This document shows, piece after piece, positions 46,996-57,245 of a DNA stretch of 64,000 bases. Numbering within the stretch: the stretch's first letter is position 1; every line of letters starts with the position of its first letter. Both the position numbers and the translations under genes were made by a program. The notes beneath the pieces were generated by a model, which was given only the letters and a program-made list of their open reading frames with translations, made no database searches and was not told the origin of the DNA. The DNA is from Steinernema hermaphroditum. Lineage: Eukaryota; Nematoda; Chromadorea; Rhabditida; Steinernematidae. The DNA is taken from positions 3,496,769 to 3,560,768 of the forward strand of contig CM059624.1 in the NCBI GenBank assembly GCA_030435675.1, written 5' to 3'.

Positions 46996-47770
46996 GGTTC
47001 TCGTGGACAGTGGATGAGGTGAAGGTACTTGGAGCCTGTTTAAATACTACTCTACGCCGCTGACGTACGTACTCTCGGCGCCGTCTTGTAAAAAACCGAT
47101 TAGTTAGTAAAAACTACTGGTAATCCAACGGACAACTTTACTGTGTTTACTCTCACTCACAGGGTGCAGGTTCCAAAGGGTCGCTCTATGAAGTGGCAAA
47201 AAGTGTGCAAACATCATGTGCCGCTTCCGGAGCTGACTTTGCAGAGTCGAGTTATTTTGGGGAAAGAGGTTTAAAAACGCATTCAGCACGTAGACATCAT
47301 GCGGGTGGTTTATACGTTGGGAACACACGCGGTGCGGGCTGTCTAGACAAGCAAGTTGATCTTCTCAGCCATGACAAAAGACTGTATTACTGACTTAAGA
47401 GAACCCTTAATCTGACTCTTGAAGCGATTGGATTGAATGAGAGTTAACTCGTGGAATAATATCAAGACTGTCTGAAATTTGTGAGATTCATTTTCTTTGT
47501 TTCGACGTGGTGAACCACTAAATTGTCGTCTAGGAGACTGCCATGTTCCGACCAGACAGAGAGGTTTCCAACATCGCATTTCAGACATTCTGCTGTTCGC
47601 GATTGGTCGATTTGTCGAATCGATTCGCCGAATTGTCTAGACCTTTCCTTGCTTTGTTTTCACGTCTAGTACCTGGAACTATCTGCCCTTTCATGTCTCC
47701 CTGGAAAGTGAACCGCGCTTGCTGTTGTGCTCGCTGTCCTTTCTCTATCTAATCTTGTTTTCCTTCAGCA
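46996..47770. other. spacer before the 47771 gene
   Basis: Contains two TCTAGAC-type sites (47339 and 47634) and ends with CCTTCAG, a likely trans-splice acceptor 2 nt before the next ATG. No gene recognised. Confidence 0.5.
47039..47046 (-). promoter_or_regulatory. TATA-like box of peptide E
   Basis: TATTTAAA on the minus strand, 44 nt before the ATG. Confidence 0.55.
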
Positions 47771-48472
47771 ATGAAGAAGAAATCCCGGGAACCACAGTTG
47801 TTGCCCAACTCGGGGAAGACAACGTCTGAAGAATGGCAACAAAAAATGTCAGAAGCGAGAGCTGTACTAAAACGGTACGAAGAAGCCCGTCAGAGCAGGA
47901 ATGAGGCCGACAACGAACAAAAAATCATTTTTGGGGCGCCCGAACCTCCACCTCTGCCGGCTCATCTGCTGAAGCCATTCCAGCCGTCGCCCACCTTTCG
48001 CCCACCGCGCCCCCTCCAAGAGGTTATGGCTGAACTCGGCATTCTGAGCGAATGGGACAAGGACCCCAGGGAAGAAGACGAAGACGACCAGAATAACAAT
48101 TCAGAATACGGCGGCGAGGCGACCCCTAATGATGATCCATTCGCATCGACCTCAAGCCAAAGAGGTGGACCTGCGCCCATGCAGCCTCAGAGCGTTCACC
48201 ACGAACTCATCGTGGAGGTCAGTTCTTGCCCATTTTGGACACTTTCAAGACCGATTCCATTACAGATCTACTACCGTCTTCTCATGAGTAGGGACTACTT
48301 CCACGTGCTCGATGAACTGGAAATCCCAAGGAGCATGAAGTTTTGCATTACGGCCGAAATATATCAGCGGTATAAGTCGATGTTCTCGGTGGGCTTCACA
48401 CGAAAAGGGCTGATAGTCAAGCCCCTGTTGGATATCGGCGGTGAGCTGGATAGCGATAGTGATTCTGATTAA
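47771..48472 (+). CDS. unrecognised acidic protein
   Basis: Two exons are proposed, 47771-48217 and 48266-48472 (217 residues). The intervening 48 nt begin GTCAGT and end TTACAG but contain no stop, so retention would simply add 16 residues. The N-terminal part is a charged helix (EEWQQKMSEARAVLKRYEEA), followed by a Pro-rich segment LPAHLLKPFQPSPTFRPPRP and an acidic run REEDEDDQNNN. The C-terminal half, LLMSRDYFHVLDELEIPRSM and KGLIVKPLLDIGGELDSDSD, looks folded then acidic. I see no enzyme motif, signal or membrane segment. Confidence 0.7.
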   Translation: MKKKSREPQLLPNSGKTTSEEWQQKMSEARAVLKRYEEARQSRNEADNEQKIIFGAPEPPPLPAHLLKPFQPSPTFRPPRPLQEVMAELGILSEWDKDPREEDEDDQNNNSEYGGEATPNDDPFASTSSQRGGPAPMQPQSVHHELIVEVSSCPFWTLSRPIPLQIYYRLLMSRDYFHVLDELEIPRSMKFCITAEIYQRYKSMFSVGFTRKGLIVKPLLDIGGELDSDSDSD

Positions 48473-49194
48473 CTTGCAACGTTTGTAACCTTTCACATCA
48501 TAACAATTAAATTGTTCTCTTTCCATCATCTTGTTGTTTGGCGTGTTGGTTTTGCTTCAGTCTGTGGCCAAATATAGACAAACCTTAGACAGCTTTTTGC
48601 CAGAGAGCGGTCGGTTCTATGCCAAGAGTGTGTCCACTCATAGTGGACGTTGAAATGGACGTAGCACTGATGCATTTCAGCAAAAATGCGCAACGGAAAG
48701 CGTGTCCAGTGGGCTTATTTCAAGCCACCGAAAAACCATGCTAGCACCTATTCCAGTGAAAGAGCTGTAAAGATCAACGAAGCGCATGAAAACCGCCAAC
48801 CCACACACCTCGCGCGCAGAAATTAAAAACTAGTAGACGTCTACCCCTCTAAACGTCTGCAAAAATCCTCGCGCGCTTTGCGAGGTTGTTCGCGCTTGCA
48901 AACTCCGCCGAACTTGATACAGTGTATCTTTCTTGCGCTTTTGCACACCCTCGAGATACGTGTGGCATATTGACATATTTACTTAGCGCAGCTTAGCCAT
49001 GTAAGGTTGTGTTTTTTTGTTTTGTTTATCCACGTGCGTCTCCGAGATTTATATACACCAAAAATGTTGCCAGTGCACCTCTGTTTCCCACTTGCTAAAC
49101 GAGGTAACACTTCTGCGAACGCTGGTTTGCCATCACATTGATCGGTATCTGCCGGTTCGAGCGGCACTGAAGAAGTTATTTATTCGCCTAAAAA
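48473..49194. other. intergenic, nothing recognised
   Basis: Includes AGTAGACGTCTACC near 48831 and a hairpin-like CCTCGCGCGCTTTGCGAGG near 48867. It holds convergent 3' ends of the 47771 gene and COQ3. Confidence 0.5.
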
Positions 49195-50119
49195 TCATTT
49201 CTTCACAGCCATCACGGCGTAGTTCATCATCTTCGAAGAAGTCCACGACCATTCGTTTAGCACCGGGTTGTAGAGGAGTCCATGAGAGAAGCGAACTTCG
49301 CATCCTCTTATCTCAAGCTCGTGACGAAGCACTTCAGGATCGACAAATTTCTCCCAGTCATGCACACCTTCGGGAACAATTTGAAATACTTCCTAGGACA
49401 ACAATCGATTAGTAATAATCACAACACAGCATGTTCTCACCTCTGCCATCCACACGGCGAGAAATCTGCTCAACATTGTCTTGTTGATGGTTGTGAAGAA
49501 GATTGCCGCTCCTGGACGAGCGAGGCGAACGCATGCATCAATGAACGCCCCCAAATCAGTTACGTGCTCGATAATCTCAGAGGCAACAACTGCATCAAAG
49601 GCTGCAACGGAACACTCAGCAACTGAAAGCACACTTCTGAACCTACAGGACTCGTTCTGCGCCGCAAAGTCGATGACGTTACTGCATACAAACTTCGGTT
49701 TGCCATGGAGCTCTGGTGACCGCTGGAAAGCGAGCTGAGCGGCTTCGACAGCTTCTTGGTTGGCATCAATGCCAGTGACGTCAGCACCCAGCCGTGCCAG
49801 CGGACGAGTGAGTAAACCTCCGCCACATCCCACATCAACGATATTAGACGCTTTAAGGGTCACCTTAAAATGTCTTCTTCAGCTTCAGCAACAGAACAGA
49901 ACAACTCACTTTGTCTTTCGAAACGAATTCCTTGATCCAAGGAACACGAACCTTGTTTAGCGAATACAGAGCTTTAAATGCCTTCGACTCGTCAGTCCAC
50001 TCCTTGGAGAGGTCGCGAAATGTGTCCATCTCACGACTGTCAACGGTAGAAGACGATGTAGAAGCATGGCGACATAGAGCATACGACGCTCGTTGTACAA
50101 TCACTCTACTCAAGAACAT
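49195..50119 (-). CDS. COQ3: COQ3, ubiquinone biosynthesis O-methyltransferase
   Basis: Three exons on the minus strand: 50119-49910, 49863-49441, 49392-49195, giving 276 codons plus stop. It catalyses both SAM-dependent O-methylations of the ubiquinone head group at the matrix face of the inner mitochondrial membrane. The SAM motif I is NIVDVGCGGGLLTRPLARLG with the acidic ribose ligand in VTGIDA. Also present are SEIIEHV and the C-terminal VHDWEKFVDPEVL and LYNPVLNEWSW. The N-terminus MFLSRVIVQRASYALCRHAS is a mitochondrial presequence. TTATTAG directly abuts the ATG. The NDUFA6 stop lies only 127 nt upstream on the same strand, an operon-like spacing. Confidence 0.93.
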
Positions 50120-50245
50120 CTAATAAATTGCTATAAATCGCACAGAGCAACAAGAAGATATTCAATGCAAACGCCCAACAAGACCACTAAATCCAAACAC
50201 GATCAAAATACATGAGTTTATCTACTTGCTACACTCTACAACATG

Positions 50246-50724
50246 TTACTCCTTTCCAGCAAGGAACTTAGACAGGAAGTCCTTCGGCTTGGCATCCACA
50301 TTTTCGCGGAACAGATAGTTCCTGACGTGATCAGGGTTGTAGAAGGCATATCGGATGCTTTCCATGTGCTAAACAAGCAAAATTAGAAGGAAACAAGACA
50401 TCCAACTTCGTACCTTATGTGTCTCGGCGACTTTACGATCGATGACGCGAAGGTCGGTCAAGTGTGCATTCTTGGTGAACTGCTTCTTGAGTACAGCTCG
50501 GAAGACCGGCAGCGGCATGTCGTGCATTCCAAAGTCCCACCAGAATTGGGGAGTCAGCCGCTGGCTGAAAACAGTAATTAGTCGTTGCGAAATCATGGCG
50601 AAACGAACAATTCCTTGTAGGCGGCGAGAACAGAAGCACGAGCCTGTTCTTTCGACGACGATTTCACTGGCGCAACGTGGCGGACAACTTCGGCGCCGGC
50701 CTTGGTAAGACGAGCTCCCGACAT
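50246..50724 (-). CDS. NDUFA6: NDUFA6 (complex I B14, LYR family)
   Basis: Three exons on the minus strand: 50724-50609, 50564-50414, 50368-50246, giving 129 codons plus stop, matching the family. It is an accessory subunit of mitochondrial complex I that binds the acyl carrier protein through its LYR-type motif. Diagnostic stretches are FTKNAHLTDLRVIDRKV and the C-terminal KPKDFLSKFLAGKE, both nearly as in human NDUFA6 (KNAHVTDPRVVD, RPKDFLSKFYVG). The LYR position reads AAYKEFQRL. ACTTTTCAG lies about 34 nt before the ATG. It is probably first gene of a pair with COQ3. Confidence 0.92.
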
Positions 50725-50792
50725 GGTCGCTTAATTTGTGGTTTCGCCCTTCGAAACCTGAAAAGTTAAAATTCAAACTTGAAATCACAAAA

Positions 50793-51010
50793 TGTCTAGA
50801 CACCGCAGCCTAGACATCGGATCAAATGAAACATGAATAGACTGCATCTAAACGTGCAACCGGTCGCAAATGAAATTTCTGTCTGTGTAGCAGAAAAGTC
50901 TCGAGAATAGTCTAGACACTTAATCACTGCAATTTACTATGGCTTCATCTGTCTAGGCGATAGACGAGACGAAACATGCAGCCGGTCGAAAATGAAAATG
51001 ACTGTCTCTT
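50793..51010. repeat. TCTAGAC-type upstream element, NDUFA6 copies
   Basis: First copy: GTCTAGACACCGCAGCC, then ACATGAATAGACTGC, then TGCAACCGGTCGCAAATGA. A second, looser copy follows with ACATGCAGCCGGTCGAAAAT at about 50973. The first copy aligns with the ATPAF2 upstream element at 44831. Confidence 0.6.
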
Positions 51011-51369
51011 ATTCGTCTGGTCGCTATTCGGAGTTTTAGACTAGACGTATGTAAGCAAAGACCGGTCAGGCTCAGCATATGGGTGGTGAACACGAAACGT
51101 TTCCAGAAGCAGAGAAAGTTCCTCCGAGGAAGAAGGCGACAGCTGCAAACTCACGCAGTCGACAAAACAAAACGCGACATACCGTATTCTTGTCCTGCTA
51201 GCTCAGGGTTTATCGTGGATTCTTGCCGAAGACTGGTTTTTGCGGCAGTTGTCAATAGTAGGGTAGATTCTTGAGACATCTCTTGATGTCGCTGGCATTA
51301 CTCTGTCCGAAGGCCCCATGATGAATAATAGAATTTTACTTTTAAGCTATGTAACAGTGGTCCGGTGGA

Positions 51370-52228
51370 CTAAAACGGCACAGCCAGCTTAGATTGATAC
51401 ATATTTGGCACCAGATAAAGGAGAAGCTGATGGAGAACGGCCGCTGACAGTCCCCATATGCGTTGAACGGGCGGTTCCTTGTATCCGCTGACACAGGAAT
51501 CCGAGGATGCGAGCATACGGTACTCACTGGAAAGGAACACCGGCAGCACATATCGGAAATTCTTGTATTTGAAGTTCGTGTAGCCGCTCGTGGCACAAAT
51601 CTCGTCGGCCGGCACCATGAAGATCGAGCGCACTTCGGCACAGTGTGGGGCGAGCGTCGAGAGTTTCTCTGCGTCGAATACACCTGAAAAGGGTACGTTA
51701 ATAGGAGTACTGTATGCGTTGGGCAATACTATGATAATAATGCATTAAACATACCGACAACAGGTGTAATAGTGTTTGTTAAATAGCGATTTAAAACGGG
51801 GTTCAGCGTTCCCCACACGTCCACATGCGATGGATCCATGCCGGTCTCTTCGAAAGCTTCTCGAACTGCTGCCTAAGATGTAATTCAGCTAATTCAGAGA
51901 GACTGGTAGGGTGACGTACCTGTACAATGTCTTCGCCATCGTCGATCCTGCCTCCAGGGAAACAAATCTCTCCACGGTGCGAGTTGAGCTGGAAGGATCG
52001 CTGTGTGAGGATAATCCAAATTCTATCGTCGATCTCCACAAGCGGAATCAGCACGGAACTGTCGTTTTTCTTTGTGGCCGCACGTCGGGTGGAGCGGACA
52101 TGCTTGGGCACGTTCTTGGTCAGTTTTTGTGCGTCGGCGAAGCGCTGGAGGAAGATTTCTTTCCCGCGCTCTGACAGCCGATTGGCCGAAGTGTGATGAG
52201 CACGCAGCGCGATCCGAAGACACTGCAT
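51370..52228 (-). CDS. NUDT8: Nudix hydrolase, coenzyme A diphosphatase type (NUDT7/NUDT8-like)
   Basis: Three exons on the minus strand: 52228-51920, 51872-51755, 51683-51370, giving 246 codons plus stop. It likely cleaves CoA or related CoA esters to 4'-phosphopantetheine and 3',5'-ADP. The Nudix box GX5EX7REUXEEXGU is perfect across the first splice junction: GRIDDGE then REAFEETGM. The CoA-family signature LTQRSFQLNSHRGEICFPGG precedes it. The ATG at 52228 is chosen as the first Met in frame, and ATTCCAG lies about 28 nt upstream. The Arg/His-rich N-terminus and lack of a C-terminal peroxisomal SKL favour a mitochondrial NUDT8-like role (inferred). Confidence 0.9.
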
Positions 52229-53094
52229 CGCTGGCAACGACCCAAGATCGAAATCTGGAATTTATGGCGGTCAGATCGCGTGTAGTTTCCGTTGAAGCGA
52301 TGCGTTTTCATGCGCCATTCAAAATCGGCAAGCTCCAGAACAACGACGAACAGGTGATCGATGGTGACCGAGAGGGCCAAAAAATGTAGCAATCACCCGT
52401 AATCCTCAGACGTTCATCTCCGTGCTTCTTCTCACGCATTTATCACACTTTTGTCGTGAATCCAACCCACAGGAAAGTGTTTTACCGTGGCGAAGAATGC
52501 GAAACACTATTTGATTCATTTACTTCTAATTGAGAGGAGTACGGCTCAAACCATCAGAGTTCAGTATGTTAAGAGGGCCTAATGAGACAGCAAGATGAAT
52601 TCTGGTATGAAAAAGGTGATCTCAGAGAAACTGAATACAAGTACGACACCGTGAAAGCTATTGAAATCACCAAATTATGAGCTATGCACCCAAGTTCGCC
52701 GATAAATGACGTCATTTATCGGAAATCCAGAAATCACTTCGGTGGCCCAGGGATCATCCAAATCCCCTATATATAAATGGAGAACCGACGGGTCCGTTGA
52801 TCTGTGTGTGTGTGTGTGTTTTTTTCCGTGCCCACGGCGGAAACACCCACACAAAATAAGGACCCCGAGGGGAACCGAACCCGACACCGCCCGCTTACAA
52901 ACAGAGAACGTTCGCAATGAGCCACACAGACAGTTGAGGTTGTAGTGCTCTACTTCCACTATCTCTCTGGTGATGCTATGCTTTGAGTTTTTTTTGCTGT
53001 TTTTGAGTGATTTTTTTATCTATTTTGTAACCAGCAGTGTTTTCGATTCGAGTTTCCTGAGACTTTACAATTTTTTCGCCCACTTTAGTCATTT
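52229..53094. other. intergenic with a GT microsatellite
   Basis: Contains (TG)8 at 52803-52819 and a tRNA-like piece at 52870-52940 (minus). Short frames are not supported. Confidence 0.5.
52865..52940 (-). repeat. tRNA-like sequence (SINE or pseudo-tRNA)
   Basis: On the minus strand, TGGCTCATTGCGAACG resembles an A box and GGGTTCGGTTCCCC a B box, with a TTTGTAA loop between them. The stems are imperfect and the B box has G for the invariant A. It is therefore read as tRNA-derived, not a working tRNA. Confidence 0.4.
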
Positions 53095-53315
53095 ACATGA
53101 GCGCCAATCTTGCCGCCCGCAGGGCTATTGGCGTCTTGCCGCCCGCAGGGCTATGGTTTCTCGCCGCCCGCAGGGCTACAGTTTTAGGCCCCAACTTCAG
53201 CTTTTTGCATGAGCGCCAATCTTGCCGCCCGCAGGGCTATGGTGTCTTGCCGCCCGCAGGGCTATGGTGTCTTGCCGCCCGCAGGGCTATGGTGTCTTGC
53301 CGCCCGCAGGGCTAC
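53095..53315 (+). repeat. 25-bp minisatellite, seven units in two blocks
   Basis: The unit TTGCCGCCCGCAGGGCTATG plus GTGTC begins at 53110, 53136, 53161, 53222, 53247, 53272 and 53297. The two blocks each start after CATGAGCGCCAATC (53095 and 53210), so a block duplication followed unit expansion. The frame is open throughout (AARRAM-type repeats), but it is a length artefact. Confidence 0.85.
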
Positions 53316-53582
53316 AGGCTAATTGGCTTTTAGTACCTGGAGGGCGCGAATTCGCGCGCAGCCGGGTTTATTATTCTAATGGGCAGACAGTTCTATCCAG
53401 CAAGAACATGGTTGGAGCACATTTTGATCGATTCAGAGAATATTCAACAAATTCCAAAACGTCGAGTTTGTGACTCCCTTCTGCATGACCAAAAAGGTGA
53501 TAATCGGCTTTTGGAAAAAGATCTCAATCGTGAAGTTAATCTTCTGTTGCTGAATTCCAATTCTGCACGATTCCCTCAACGG

Positions 53583-53590
53583 TATATAAA
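53583..53590 (+). promoter_or_regulatory. TATA box of peptide F
   Basis: TATATAAA, 46 nt before the ATG at 53629. Identical context in peptide C. Confidence 0.65.
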
Positions 53591-53628
53591 CCCGTCATGG
53601 ATACCCTGTCACATCAATTCATTTAGCC

Positions 53629-53862
53629 ATGACTCGCCTCACTGTCCTTCTCCTCACCACCTTCGTCGCCTTCTCGCTCTCCAAGCCGGTTTACATCATC
53701 GTGTTTAACGCCGAGGCCCCTAACGAACTCGACCTTCACAATCTTCCGGCTCCCGAGAAGATCGTCACGGTGAACTCGAAGGATGAAGCCAAGGAAGCTG
53801 TTGAGAAGATCGAAGCTGAAAAGAAAGATGCCACCATCGTAGCCCAACGTTTTACATTCTAA
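53629..53862 (+). CDS. MARL secreted peptide F
   Basis: Single exon, 77 residues. Signal MTRLTVLLLTTFVAFSLS, then KPVYIIVFNAEAPNELDLHN, LPAPEKIVTVNSKDEAKEAV, EKIEAEKKDATIVAQRFTF. It ends about five residues earlier than peptide C and lacks the final I-x-x-L-I-T-F extension. TATATAAA lies 46 nt upstream. tRNA-Ala follows on the same strand about 300 nt beyond the stop. Confidence 0.8.
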   Translation: MTRLTVLLLTTFVAFSLSKPVYIIVFNAEAPNELDLHNLPAPEKIVTVNSKDEAKEAVEKIEAEKKDATIVAQRFTF

Positions 53863-54168
53863 ACTTTGTCCGCATTCGTCTTAACCTTGTTTTCACCCTT
53901 GCTAGTGTGCACCCTTTTCGTTGTTTTCATCCTTGTAATTGCATTCAGAGCTTATGAAGTGCTGTTCCTCTTAGGGCTCGTCAGTTTACTCTCAAATCAC
54001 GATGATCTGACTACAGACTCTCTGGTAAAGGTACGGATTAAGACGTAAACTTTTTAGAGACTTTTTCTAAATCGAGTTGCGCATCAGCATAGAGGTACTG
54101 AACAGATATTCGTTCTTATTACTGGGTGACTGAACGACTTGTAAAACTTCACGTAGTCTGTTTATTGT

Positions 54169-54240
54169 GGGGGTATAGCTCAGGGGTAGAGCGCTCGCTT
54201 AGCATGCGAGAGGGCTGGGGTTCGAATCCCCATACCTCCA
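54169..54240 (+). tRNA. tRNA-Ala (AGC), copy 3
   Basis: 72 nt, identical to the 2193 copy but on the plus strand. CTTAGCA anticodon loop, GGGTTCGAATCCCC T arm, followed by a short T-run (CTTTTT). Confidence 0.95.
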
Positions 54241-57017
54241 GAGTCTTTTTAATGCTAACATTCCACAGCTTCTGTCGGTTGTTGGCAGTGTCAGCTGATA
54301 GGCCGCTCCACATATTTTGGAGTTGATAGCGGTATGAAGTGTCGTTTTCGACATAAGTGCCTCCTTATCAGGAGTCTAACGGGATGCGTCTGAAAACAAC
54401 GTGTACAGACAAAGACACTGATATGCGTTTTTCATTGTAATCGAAATCGCCATAACATTTGCGTCACATCTTAATGGCACTCATGTGGACATTGCGCTAT
54501 CGGCGTTGACGTAGAGATGTCAGCCGTCAGGTGAGTGGTGCACCGATATAAGTGTACTTGCGCGTAGACTTTTGTGCGAAAAATCATACGGTAGACAATC
54601 TGACTAGGGCTATCAGACAGTCTGCAGATGGAGATGCATCTCCTTATCCTTCCCCAAATGCACATCTCTGAGTCAATTAGTTCGCAACGTGAGATGATTC
54701 GCGGCCTATTGTGCGATCGCATTGTGGCGACTCCCCTCGGAAACGCACAAACAGTCGCCATTCACTCGATTCAGGTCCTTCCCGCGAGGTGTCGCTGTTT
54801 TCGTTTTCGCTTTCCAACCGGTCGACGGATGTCCCTTCTGAATGCAAATCGGGACTCACTGTTCGATTCAGCTCTCTTCGAAAACATCCTACACTGTGCC
54901 TATGTGATTGCTTTTGTCACTGATATTGCATTTGCGAGGCGTGTAAATGGAAATACACATTCATTTTCATTTTTAGCAGATCGTCCCCAATGCTGAAATG
55001 TTTTCAAAACCTAAGATTCGGTGCTGTCGCTCTTCAATGTTTCGTTTTACTGTGACTATTCTTTTTGTCGCAATCTCTTCTTCGAGAACAATAGATGCTT
55101 AGTTGTGAAACACCAGATAGCGATGCATCCCAAGCGGTATTTAGGATACCGTTGATCAGAAAAAAGCTTCAATTAAGATTCCCCAAATAGGGACCAAATG
55201 GATACGTAGTTCTATGACGAATTTTATGATTTTCGCTTCAAATCAACATCAATTTCATAATCAAAACCCTCTTAATGAACTCGTCTTTGGATGAATCCCG
55301 ACTCGGGTTTCTGACTCCGGGCTCTAGTGTAGTGCTTATGCAAAGCTTTAGCATGGTTTGGATTCTGAATGCTTCTGGACGTGGGTAATCTCATCGAAGA
55401 TGCATGACCTTGAATTGCAAACCTATGTCGACATTCTTGCTTCAAGTTCCGGCGGACAATTCGTCCATATCCATGTCCATATCCCCGTTTTCGACCACAC
55501 AATCGCTGTCGGTCTGTAGTGTATTTCAGCCAAATTTAACGGACGACTTCCCACAAAAGGAATTCTTAAACGACACGTCTAGACCCCTACATTCAAAGGT
55601 GGTTTTTTTCAACGTCTTAATCTTTAGCGTCTCTTCTTATGAAGAGATCATCAAAGAGATGAGAAGCGCACTGCGTCATCACCATCATGCTCTCATTGTC
55701 GAAAAGTCAAAACAACAATCTCTCATCACGTGATGAATGCATACGCATTCATTAATATGCTGCGGACCATCCGCTGTCCTCTGGCGTTCGTCTGGCCACT
55801 GAATCAGCCCTGATCAAAGTTCTCTCATAATCGCGTGTTTGTCAAAAGTTGGAGACAATCGTTTCCACGTAAATTGCATCTATTAGACGGATTCTATGTA
55901 GCGCATAATCTTCTAGGGCATCATTTTAATGAGTGTTTGTGGCTGATACCAGCCATGACTAACTAAAAAAACAAAAAGTGCTTCTTAGTAAAGATATTTC
56001 ATAGCCATTTCATAGCCGGTTCCTCATGGTCCCATTTTTATCCCACAATTGGATACTTAACTTAACTACCCTTCAAAATGAGGGGAACCATATGTTAGCG
56101 AATGATCCTAAACATGTGTCATTACAAAAGCGTAAAACGAACATACGTACAAAGGTACAAACCGTAATGAAAAGTCGTCTTTTGACATTCACTAACTTTT
56201 ACACACATAACCCTGTTTATTGCCATAGCCTCCTCTACTGAACGACCTTCGGAAAAACCCGTAAAGTGCAGGTTTCGACGAGAAAGCTGGTCGTAATTCC
56301 CACGACGAACGAGGTCATCTCGTCCGTTTTTTTGCTTGTCCCATCAATTATGCGAGCAGAATGCACAAACAAAGTGACAGGGTCAAAAGGCGACGCCGTC
56401 TCCGACGCCAGCGGTTTGACTTGTTTCTATACTACACGCTTTCTTTACATAGTTTTGTTTATGTTGAATTGGTAAATTGCTGCCTTGAGTGTGCTCGAGT
56501 TGTAGGCTCAAACAAAATCGGAGTGAAGGATACATACGTAATTCGTTTTTAGGCGTCCGTTTTTCTCATGTCGGGCTCAAGCGTGCAAGGATTTATAGAT
56601 CTGAATCCACTCCAATTTTCGTCATTCAGCTCTGGCTCGCCTTCATTGTATGCAACAGAGTGAAGTAAGTGCAAGCATGGCGCTATCTTGATCTGGAGTC
56701 GTTGGTTCGGAATTCAAAAGTCTAGCCTTATGACCATCAATGTTGCTGAAAGAGATGTCAGCTGAGCCAGAATGGAGCCGGAGCCAACCAAACGGAGCCA
56801 ATCTCTGATTTCTGAGCCATTTGGGTGCAGACATCAATCCGAACATCTTGGAGAATGTGTGGGACCCAAATGTCTCAGCAACCCTAGGGTGTCGTACTGT
56901 TCCAGGCTAGAGATGGGTGCGGACGGATTGGATCGGTTCGGCTGAGTCGGTTAGCCAACGGCCAGCGCTCATCGGTTGATACGGATATACCGCTCGGTTA
57001 CATGACATAATCGCTAC

Positions 57018-57245
57018 TAAAAAATCGCCACCGACAAAATCGCCTTTCTGACAAAATCGCCACGCAGTGGTTAAGACCACATGGCTCGCCTAGGCCTATC
57101 TAGGCATGTTTTTAAGCCGAAACCTAAGGCAAGCCTAGGTCTAGGACATATCCAAAATGAATATAAGCTCACTTCGACTTTAGATGTCTAGACGGGTGTC
57201 TAGAAGTGACTGTTTCTCCGAGTGGCGATTTTGTCGGGTCGCCAT
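57018..57245. repeat. foldback sequence with AAAATCGCC arms
   Basis: Left GCCACCGACAAAATCGCC is matched by the reverse complement of right GAGTGGCGATTTTGTCGGG. The interior carries CCTAGGC-type direct repeats. Exact ends and target duplication are not clear. Confidence 0.4.

Larger units (their letters stand above)
53378..53862 (+). repeat. inverted copy of the peptide C locus
   Basis: Upstream sequence and gene F match the reverse complement of 42223 to about 42740. Shared blocks include GAGCACATTTTGATCGATTC, TGCATGACCAAAAAGGTGAT and CAATTCTGCACGATTCCCTC. Similarity ends near the stop codon. Confidence 0.8.

Noticed and set aside
53095..53315. CRISPR-like regular repeats
   Set aside because: The units are directly adjacent, without unique spacers, and the genome is eukaryotic. 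It is a minisatellite.
53097..53473. Frames with repeated AARRAMVS units
   Set aside because: The unit is a 25-bp minisatellite, so the repeated peptides follow from the tandem array. No start context or expression signal is seen.
55404..55733. 109-codon frame containing a HHHH run
   Set aside because: No domain, no upstream acceptor or TATA box and no partner exons. Probably chance.
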